Shown piece by piece: positions 1 through 5,312 of a stretch of 7,944 nucleotides of DNA (positions are counted from its first letter, which is position 1; each line of letters begins with the position of its first letter). The notes below the pieces were generated by a model. That model made no database searches. It was given only the letters and a program-made list of their open reading frames with translations, and was not told the DNA's origin. The translations under genes were made by a program, and so were the position numbers. The DNA lies in contig JAISBG010000680.1 of assembly GCA_031266315.1 (NCBI GenBank), forward strand, positions 1 to 7,944, given 5' to 3'. The DNA is from Planctomycetaceae bacterium (lineage in GTDB: Bacteria; Planctomycetota; Planctomycetia; Pirellulales; Thermoguttaceae).

Positions 1-633
1 CCGATTGATAAAATGAACGAAGAATGGTGGAATAAACGTCACGAAGCCAATTCCGAAAAAATTGCCAAAGGCGATATTGAATTTCTGATGATTGGCGATT
101 CTATTACACACGGTTGGGATGGTCAGGGAGCTTTAGTTGAGAAATACTTTGCTCAGTACAAACCGGTTAATCTTGGTTTTGGTGGTGATCAAACGCAACA
201 CGTTCTTTGGCGGCTTGATCATTTGCCGCTGGATAAAATTTCCCCCAAAGCGGCAATGATTATGATCGGCACAAACAACACGGGAAATCTTGCCAATACT
301 CCTTGGATGATTGCGGTTGGAGTTAAATCTATTGTCGAAAAGTTACAAAATCTGAAACCGGATTTACAAATTATCGTTTTGAAAATTTTTCCGCGCGGTG
401 AAAAAGCAAACGATTGGTTACGTTTACGTGTCAACGAGGTCAATCTTGCCTTACCGGAATTGCTTGCCGGTTTGAAAAATGTTGAAATTATTGACATTAA
501 CGACGGATTCCTTGCAGAAGATGGTACTTTGCCGAAAGAAATTATGCCTGATTTCTTACACCCGAACACCAAAGGATATGAAATCTGGGGCGAAAAACTT
601 GCGCCGGTTTTGAAAGCAAAATTCGGACGATAA
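1..633 (+). CDS. GDSL/SGNH-family esterase (PAF-acetylhydrolase-like), 5' end outside window
   Basis: This is an SGNH hydrolase, probably an esterase or deacetylase acting on an acyl or acetyl ester; the substrate cannot be read from sequence. Numbering from the Met codon at 13: block I is GDSIT at 28-32 with nucleophile Ser30; block II is Gly58 in FGGDQ; block III is GTNN at 86-89 with oxyanion Asn88; block V is DFLHPN at 180-185, giving Asp180 and His183 of the triad. All catalytic blocks are present. The frame is open to base 1 (Pro-Ile-Asp-Lys before that Met), and related planctomycete proteins usually have extra residues, often a signal peptide, before the E-WW-x-x-RHE motif. I therefore think the true start lies upstream and the Met at 13 is internal, though it could be the start. 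No clear Shine-Dalgarno precedes it and no convincing terminator follows it. Family call is confident; substrate is unknown. Confidence 0.9.
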   Translation, partial: PIDKMNEEWWNKRHEANSEKIAKGDIEFLMIGDSITHGWDGQGALVEKYFAQYKPVNLGFGGDQTQHVLWRLDHLPLDKISPKAAMIMIGTNNTGNLANTPWMIAVGVKSIVEKLQNLKPDLQIIVLKIFPRGEKANDWLRLRVNEVNLALPELLAGLKNVEIIDINDGFLAEDGTLPKEIMPDFLHPNTKGYEIWGEKLAPVLKAKFGR

Positions 634-795
634 ATTCGGATTCCGTGTCAATAGTAATTTTTTACAACAGATATGCTGTGCATCGTTTATGTACTTGCTA
701 CCATACCAATTTTGCATTATTCGCGGTACTGGATTGAATCGAAAACGAATTTTCAAATGCAATGAGTATCATTCCGTCATATTAATTGAACTTAC

Positions 796-802
796 AAAGG
801 AG
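796..802 (+). promoter_or_regulatory. Ribosome binding site fixing the first V4R gene start at 812
   Basis: AAAGGAG lies 9 bases before ATG 812. The reading frame is open further upstream to an ATG at 689, but that would add 41 residues with no family resemblance and no ribosome binding site. The paralogue at 2117 starts at the equivalent Met-Ser/Thr-Leu-Arg-Ala-Tyr-Glu-Phe with its own AAGGAG at 2104-2109. This settles 812 as the start. Confidence 0.85.
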
Positions 803-811
803 ACTGCTGAT

Positions 812-1630
812 ATGTCTTTACGGGCTTATGAATTTTCATGGGATATTATTGGTGATATTCGTGAAGGGCGTCCTAATTTGGGAGATAAAGTCCACATCGT
901 GTTATATCGTTTGATGCAATACACTTTTCGGGATATTGCCGAACAACGTTACGGAAAAGAGATTTGTGATTCTTTATTCTATGATGCCGGTTATCTTGCC
1001 GGAAAGTTCTTTTTTGAACAGTACATGAAAGAGTTTAAGGATTTACCTCTTAACGGTTTTGTTGCGGAACTCCAGCGTGTTTTGAAAGATTTGGGAGTTG
1101 GTATTCTTCGGATCGAAAAAGCAAATTCCGAAGCCGGAAAATTTGTTGTTACGGTTTCGGAAGATTTGGATTGTTCCGGTCTTCCTGATCTTGGAATTGA
1201 AGTGTGTAACTACGATGAAGGGTTTATCTCCGGCATTTTTGAAAAGTTTACCGGTAAAGTATTTAATGTGAAAGAGGTTGATTGCTGGTGTACCGGCGAC
1301 CGAACATGCCGTTTTGAAGTTAATCAAACGGTGTCTGCGATTTCCAATGTGGAACAGCCGGATGACAACTTTTTAAAAACCGCAACGACAATTCCGCAAC
1401 AGAGTCAAAATGACGAATTTGTTTCGCAACCGAACAGTAAATCTCTCACATTTGTGAATCCTGATTCGCAACCGGTTCAAACGGACGTATTTATTCAACA
1501 ACTGAACGATGAATTTTCAAAAATCACAATGTCGCTTTCTGAACTGACTCAAACAACTGACGAAGAACTGTTCCAGCAAACGAACGATTATTTTTTAGGA
1601 ATTGGTGAGGATTTTTTATTAATTGATTGA
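812..1630 (+). CDS. V4R-domain small-molecule-binding protein with C-terminal extension
   Basis: The 272-residue product contains a V4R (4-vinyl reductase, PF02830-type) domain in residues 1-173; no signal peptide or membrane segment is visible, so it should be cytoplasmic. Seen directly: the conserved V4R core with Cys121, the VCNYDEGF block (Cys132), and the terminal C-x-C-x-x-GD-x-x-C-x-F pattern (Cys158, Cys160, Cys166). Family knowledge: V4R domains bind hydrophobic or other small ligands, and their conserved cysteines are suspected metal ligands; standalone proteins of this kind act as sensors rather than as the bacteriochlorophyll enzyme BchJ. Residues after about 173 form a Gln/Asn/Thr/Ser-rich low-complexity stretch ending in a short acidic, hydrophobic tail, which is absent from the paralogue at 2117-2638. 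An intrinsic terminator follows at once. Together with the downstream diguanylate cyclase this suggests a sensory role, which is inference. Confidence 0.87.
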   Translation: MSLRAYEFSWDIIGDIREGRPNLGDKVHIVLYRLMQYTFRDIAEQRYGKEICDSLFYDAGYLAGKFFFEQYMKEFKDLPLNGFVAELQRVLKDLGVGILRIEKANSEAGKFVVTVSEDLDCSGLPDLGIEVCNYDEGFISGIFEKFTGKVFNVKEVDCWCTGDRTCRFEVNQTVSAISNVEQPDDNFLKTATTIPQQSQNDEFVSQPNSKSLTFVNPDSQPVQTDVFIQQLNDEFSKITMSLSELTQTTDEELFQQTNDYFLGIGEDFLLID

Positions 1631-1644
1631 AACGAAAAGTGGAG

Positions 1645-1670
1645 TAGCCCTATCGGGCTATTGGTTTTTT
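1645..1670 (+). terminator. Intrinsic terminator after the first V4R gene
   Basis: A perfect 6-bp stem, TAGCCC (1645-1650) with GGGCTA (1655-1660) around the loop TATC, is followed by TTGGTTTTTT. It begins 15 bases after the stop codon, so the first V4R gene is probably transcribed on its own and not with the second. Confidence 0.8.
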
Positions 1671-1739
1671 CGGAGCAATCCAGAAAATAGTTACTTGAAA
1701 AATACTAAATATAACCCTAACACAGTATATTTTTTAACA

Positions 1740-2047
1740 TTTAATCTCGTGTTACGCACCGTAGGTAAAAAAGTCGGTCAAATAGACATCAACACACATA
1801 GGATTGCCAGTTTTCCTCCGCCCTGCAAGGGCAATGCGTAACAACCCACCGCAACGCGGTGGGTAACAGTCCTTCCCAACGATCGCCCTGAAAGGGCAAC
1901 GCAAAACAAATTGGCATTGCCCTTTTAGGGCGAAATTTAAGGGGGTGCTTTACCCCACCGCGTTGCGGTGGGTTGTTATGCAATGCCCCTAAAGGGGCGG
2001 AGGAAAAACTTGCAATCCTACTGTCCCTTGCGTAACATGAGATTTAA
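1740..2047. repeat. Family A composite palindromic repeat, copy 1 (six hairpins within outer inverted repeat)
   Basis: Six short hairpins lie in order: GCCCT-type at 1820-1832, CCCACCGC-aac-GCGGTGGG at 1845-1863, GCCCT-type at 1885-1897 and 1919-1931, CCCACCGC-gtt-GCGGTGGG at 1954-1972, and GCCCC-type at 1985-1998. The second half is the reverse complement of the first: arm 1799-1863 pairs with 1954-2020 almost end to end. Further out, 1740-1758 and 2029-2047 match in inverted orientation at 17 of 19 bases, suggesting the element's termini. The left arm has about 40 extra bases (about 1765-1798) between two TAGG motifs that the right arm lacks. No credible gene lies inside. The structure resembles a REPIN or BIME or a non-autonomous transposable element; no transposase is in the window. 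This block accounts for most of the gene-free stretch 1671-2116. Confidence 0.85.
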
Positions 2048-2116
2048 GGTTAGAAAAAATATCTGATGAATTGTTTTGTTGATTCCTTTAGTTAAACTTA
2101 TAAAAGGAGATTAAAT

Positions 2117-2638
2117 ATGACTTTGCGTGCTTATGAATTCAATTGGGACATTATTGGTAACATTCAAGAGGGACGCCCGAATCTGGGCGATCAGGTCAAT
2201 ATCGTACTGTATCGTTTGATGCAATACACGTTTCGGGATATTGCGGAACAACGTTACGGAAAAGAGGTTTGTGATTCTTTATTCTATGATGCCGGATATC
2301 TTGCCGGAAAATTCTTTTATGAACAATTCATGAAAGAATTTAAAGATTTGCCTCTTAATGGTTTTATTGCGGAACTTCATCGGACAATGAAAGAACTTGG
2401 AATTGGTGTTCTTCGGGTTGAAAGAGCCAATCCTGAAACGGGAGAATTTGTTGTTACTGTTTCAGAAGATCTGGACTGTTCAGGTCTTCCTGATCTTGGA
2501 ATTGAAGTGTGCAATTACGACGAAGGGTTTATTGCCGGCATTTTTGAAAAGTTCACCGGAAAAATGTTCAAAGCCAAAGAGGTTGATTGTTGGTGTACGG
2601 GAGAACGAATCTGCCGTTTCGAAGTCAAACAAACCTAA
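2117..2638 (+). CDS. V4R-domain small-molecule-binding protein (short paralogue)
   Basis: The 173-residue cytoplasmic protein consists of the V4R region alone. It aligns without gaps to the first 173 residues of the gene at 812, with about 28 differences by eye (near 84% identity), most of them conservative. All six cysteines are kept (52, 121, 132, 158, 160, 166), as is the VCNYDEGF block, so the ligand pocket is probably similar. AAGGAG at 2104-2109 precedes ATG 2117 by 7 bases. The pair is a recent-looking tandem duplication separated by the palindromic repeat at 1740-2047; the short form either lost the tail or represents the ancestral form. The gene lies 210 bases before a diguanylate cyclase, suggesting a sensor-partner role. 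A MITE-like repeat begins only a few bases after the stop codon. The V4R family call is firm; the ligand is unknown. Confidence 0.9.
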   Translation: MTLRAYEFNWDIIGNIQEGRPNLGDQVNIVLYRLMQYTFRDIAEQRYGKEVCDSLFYDAGYLAGKFFYEQFMKEFKDLPLNGFIAELHRTMKELGIGVLRVERANPETGEFVVTVSEDLDCSGLPDLGIEVCNYDEGFIAGIFEKFTGKMFKAKEVDCWCTGERICRFEVKQT

Positions 2639-2643
2639 TAGAA

Positions 2644-2759
2644 TATACTCATCACACTTGAAATTTTGGTTTCATTGTTCGTCATGTCCCTAAAGTCCTT
2701 ATTTGTTCCTCATGTCTCTTACTAAAACGAAAACCGAATTTTAAAGTGTGAAGAGTATA
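2644..2759. repeat. Family B MITE-like element, copy 1, with 29-base terminal inverted repeats
   Basis: Bases 2644-2672 and 2731-2759 are inverted repeats matching at 25 of 29 positions, beginning TATACTC and ending GAGTATA. The interior contains TCATGTC-type submotifs. TAGAATA occurs at both ends (2639-2645 and 2758-2764), which could be a target-site duplication overlapping the termini. The element is too short to encode a transposase and is not followed by a T-run, so a mobile non-autonomous element is likelier than a terminator, although transcribed it would fold into a long hairpin. Confidence 0.75.
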
Positions 2760-2848
2760 GAATAAAATTTGTTACTCGAAGAGGAAGTTATTGTACGTAC
2801 TGAAAATTTCTGAAAAAATTACAAAATTCAATTGACAATAATACAACA

Positions 2849-4249
2849 ATGGAAGCCGACAGTGTTATACTTTTACGTCAGATACTATCCGGAAGATCAA
2901 TTCCATCTCTTGATAACGTACAATTTGAAAATTCGGAAACGGAATCTATTTGTAAGGAACTGGTAACGGTTCGGGAACTCCTGTTGAAATTTTCTAATGG
3001 GAATCTTGACGATAATATTGTAATTCGAGGGTCTATTGCGGGTTGTTTGAAAACGTTACAAGCCCATTTGCGGCATTTGACTTGGCAGGTTTTACAGGTT
3101 GCGGGCGGTGATTTTTCGCAACGGGTTGAATTTATGGGAGATTTTTCTCAGGCGTTCAATTCGATGGTTGTTCAACTGGAACATTCTCTGACAGAATTGA
3201 AAGAAAATGAGAGTCGGCTTCTGAAGTTAAACGACAATTTGCAAGACGAAATCCGGTCTCGCAAGACGGCGGAGAACGAATTAAAGCAGAGTGAAGAACG
3301 TTGGAATTTTGCGGTTCAGTGTAGCCGTGACGGTATTTGGGACATTAATCTTGATACGAAAGAAGCTTGGTATTCTGAACGATATTTGGAGATGTTCCAA
3401 TATTCGCCGGAAGATTTGCCCAAAGACCTTCGTTGGGATCTTCTTGTCCATTCGGAAGATAGCGAGGCGGCTGAATTTTTGCGGAAACTTTATCTGGATC
3501 AGCATGAAGAATGTCCTCCGCCGTTTTCGGTGGAATGTCGAATGCGTTGCCATAACAACGATTATCTTTGGGTGCGGATTCGCGGTATGCCGATTAAGGG
3601 AGACGCGGGTTATTCGAAACGAATTATTGGAGTTACATCTGATATTAGCCTTCAAAAAGAGACCGAAACCGCACTGGCACATCGGGCGATGCACGATAAT
3701 TTAACTGGTTTACCGAACCGTTATCTTCTTGATGACCGGTTACGTCAACATGTTGCCAATGCTTCGCGTAACGGTTCGGCGTTTATTTTTGTTATGATGG
3801 ATTTGGATAATTTCAAGGGAGTTAATGATACGTTGGGTCATGCTGCGGGAGATATTCTGCTCATTGAACTTGGTAAACGGGTTAGTGCATGTATCAGAAA
3901 TACGGATACTGTTGCTCGGCTTGGCGGTGATGAATTTGTGTTCATTTACACTTGTGCGAAAGACAAGGAATTATTCGCAACGGAACAAGTGATGCAACGT
4001 CTTTATCAATCGTTCCAAACTCAGGTTGATCTTGGTGAAGTGATGTACACGATTCATTCCAGTATGGGGGTCAGTTTTTTTCCGGAACACGCAACAGATA
4101 TTGCATCTCTTTTTGAACGTGCCGACGAAGCCTTGTATCTTGCTAAAGAAAGAGGAAAAAATACTTTTGCCATCTGGGAACCCGCAGCAAAAGAAGTTGC
4201 GGAAAAAGTCAACAGTGAAATGAAATCCGGTCAACGACCAACACGTTAA
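2849..4249 (+). CDS. Soluble HAMP-like/PAS/GGDEF diguanylate cyclase
   Basis: The 466-residue enzyme should make cyclic di-GMP from two GTP. Residues about 43-115 form a HAMP-like helical signalling region, with a following coiled-coil-like stretch at 110-148. A PAS sensor domain of the PAS_3 type covers about 149-275, ending in the usual G-V-x-x-D-I-S block. A GGDEF domain covers about 276-445: DNLTGLPNR at 283-291, metal-binding DLDNFK at 318-323, an intact GGDEF at 359-363, and RNTD at 350-353, five residues before GGDEF, which is a canonical inhibitory I-site. The enzyme therefore looks active and subject to product inhibition. No membrane segment is visible, which is unusual for a HAMP-containing protein and implies a cytoplasmic input. 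ATG 2849 has no clear Shine-Dalgarno; it is the only plausible early start because the frame closes at 2801-2803. The adjacent V4R genes are candidate partners (inference). Confidence 0.93.
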   Translation: MEADSVILLRQILSGRSIPSLDNVQFENSETESICKELVTVRELLLKFSNGNLDDNIVIRGSIAGCLKTLQAHLRHLTWQVLQVAGGDFSQRVEFMGDFSQAFNSMVVQLEHSLTELKENESRLLKLNDNLQDEIRSRKTAENELKQSEERWNFAVQCSRDGIWDINLDTKEAWYSERYLEMFQYSPEDLPKDLRWDLLVHSEDSEAAEFLRKLYLDQHEECPPPFSVECRMRCHNNDYLWVRIRGMPIKGDAGYSKRIIGVTSDISLQKETETALAHRAMHDNLTGLPNRYLLDDRLRQHVANASRNGSAFIFVMMDLDNFKGVNDTLGHAAGDILLIELGKRVSACIRNTDTVARLGGDEFVFIYTCAKDKELFATEQVMQRLYQSFQTQVDLGEVMYTIHSSMGVSFFPEHATDIASLFERADEALYLAKERGKNTFAIWEPAAKEVAEKVNSEMKSGQRPTR

Positions 4250-4267
4250 TCCGTAACGGATTATTTT
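4247..4267 (+). terminator. Possible intrinsic terminator overlapping the diguanylate cyclase stop codon
   Basis: TAATCC (4247-4252) pairs with GGATTA (4258-4263) around the loop GTAAC, followed by TTTT. The stop codon TAA forms the first three bases of the stem. The stem is short and the T-run is only four bases after the last A, so termination may be weak. Confidence 0.5.
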
Positions 4268-4302
4268 GTAGCAATTATTTTTTGATTTTCAATACATGTT
4301 AT

Positions 4303-4420
4303 TATACTCATCACACTTGAATTTTGACGATGATTTTTGTGAATAGTGTTCATTGTTCGTCATGTCCCTATTGATTAAAAAGTCCCTTTTGTCTTTCATG
4401 TCCTTTACAAAATGGAAAAT
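4303..4420. repeat. Family B MITE-like element, copy 2, right end missing
   Basis: The first 19 bases (4303-4321) are identical to the left terminus of copy 1 (2644-2662). A 22-base interior block at 4349-4370 is identical to 2671-2692, and the rest aligns loosely up to about 4420. It contains extra bases between the left end and the shared block. The right terminal repeat of copy 1 (2731-2759) has no counterpart here, so the copy is truncated or diverged. Both copies have the same orientation and flank the diguanylate cyclase gene. Confidence 0.7.
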
Positions 4421-4867
4421 GAAAAAAACATATCAATTGTAACAAAACCCAAAATTCCATACTTATCATTCGTGGCACTTTTTTCAACTGGGTTAGTACT
4501 GTGTTGTTCTGTTCTCTCTATTCACTCTTTTTTTACAAGTTATATGACACCAGTTTGTCATTTTGGGTTGACAAAGGTTATTCAGGAAAACATTTATGTT
4601 ATAGAATATAAAAATGATTTCTATTATCTTTCTAATGGGACACGTGTACCACGCAGTTTTTTCATTTGGTTTTTTCAAATAACGATAATAGAATTACCTA
4701 TATTTGTAGCAATTTTTAATAGTTATATCTATGGTTTAAAAAAAATTTTAAGGTTTGATTTTTTTAAAGTAATTGTGCAATACTATATTGATTATGAAAA
4801 ATGGAAAAGGTTGATAAAAACGAAAGAACGGGAATGGTTGGTAAACGGTGTGAACGACAAAAGTTAG
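4412..4867 (+). CDS. Small two-helix membrane protein of unknown function
   Basis: I do not recognise this 151-residue protein. Seen: a short polar N-terminus with basic residues, a hydrophobic segment at about 16-42, a loop of about 40 residues containing one cysteine (49) and several aromatic residues, a second hydrophobic segment at about 84-107, and a strongly basic, charged C-terminal tail (about 110-151) rich in Lys, Arg and Glu. This predicts a two-pass inner-membrane protein with both ends in the cytoplasm. The coding sequence is visibly more AT-rich than its neighbours, with many AAA/TTT/ATA codons, hinting at transfer or weak constraint. No Shine-Dalgarno precedes ATG 4412, which lies inside the right part of the repeat copy at 4303-4420. 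The frame is closed upstream at 4376-4378, so no earlier start is obvious. Length and helices argue for a real gene, but a decayed or orphan gene is possible. Confidence 0.55.
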   Translation: MENEKNISIVTKPKIPYLSFVALFSTGLVLCCSVLSIHSFFTSYMTPVCHFGLTKVIQENIYVIEYKNDFYYLSNGTRVPRSFFIWFFQITIIELPIFVAIFNSYIYGLKKILRFDFFKVIVQYYIDYEKWKRLIKTKEREWLVNGVNDKS

Positions 4868-5032
4868 ATAAAAAACGGTACGATTGTTCAATACCTTTGA
4901 AATAGCCTAATATTATCGATACGACAATAGAATTTGGGACAATTGTCAAATAATGCTACGAAATATTACAACGTCATTCCTCCCAATGAATATCGAACGC
5001 AATAAAATTGTTCAAATATTGTATAAACGAAA

Positions 5033-5268
5033 GGATTGCGTCGGCGTTAGCCGACATTCCTTCGCCCTGAAAGGGCAGAATAAGCCAGCCCGCCGCAACG
5101 CGGCGGGTTAGATAAACAAATACGCCGCCCTGAAAAGGGCAGCATACGGACGGAAAATGTAACGACAGTTATATTGCCCTTACAGGGCGATTGTTTAGTA
5201 CCGTTACCCACCGCGTTGCGGTGGGCTGGCTTGTGTTGCCCTTTCAGGGCATAGAAAAAACTTACATC
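5033..5268. repeat. Family A composite palindromic repeat, copy 2
   Basis: This has the same architecture as 1740-2047: GCCCT-type hairpins at 5064-5076, 5127-5140, 5176-5188 and 5238-5250, and CCC-R-CCGC hairpins at 5089-5107 and 5207-5225, with arm 5061-5110 complementary to 5204-5253. The left edge shares AGGATTGC and TTCCT-Y-CGCCCTG with copy 1, and the right edge shares GAAAAA-ACTT-x-CA. Copy 2 carries an additional perfect hairpin, GTCGGC-gtta-GCCGAC (5040-5055), at its left edge. I do not see the outer 19-base inverted repeat of copy 1. The rest of the gene-free stretch (4868-5032) is AT-rich, and I see nothing interpretable in it. Confidence 0.83.
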
Positions 5269-5312
5269 ATTTTAACGAAAATTCCACTGAATAATTAGGA
5301 AAGGAATTTACC

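Noticed and set aside
689..811. 41-residue N-terminal extension of the first V4R protein
   Set aside because: It has no ribosome binding site and no counterpart in the paralogue; AAAGGAG and homology both point to ATG 812.
1623..1841. 72-codon ORF overlapping the end of the first V4R gene
   Set aside because: It runs through the intrinsic terminator at 1645-1670 and into the palindromic repeat, has no recognisable motif and no ribosome binding site of its own.
1789..1983. Antisense ORF across palindromic repeat copy 1
   Set aside because: Its codons are just the hairpin sequences read in one frame; it is an artefact of the repeat.
1820..1998. CRISPR-like array of short palindromic repeats
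   Set aside because: Hairpins are of two different types in dyad order, not uniform direct repeats with equal unique spacers, and no cas gene is present.
2063..2100. CTGATGA core suggesting a hammerhead ribozyme
   Set aside because: No stem II followed by GAAA and no closing stems are present around it.
2397..2693. Forward ORF overlapping the second V4R gene in another frame
   Set aside because: It is a shadow of the V4R coding sequence, whose conserved motifs lie in the main frame.
2832..2860. TTGACA box just before the cyclase start
   Set aside because: No -10-like sequence lies 16-18 bases downstream, and initiation there would fall inside the coding sequence.
3281..3704. Two 137-codon ORFs, one on each strand, inside the cyclase gene
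   Set aside because: Both lie within the PAS coding region, whose own frame has clear domain signatures; both are out-of-frame shadows.
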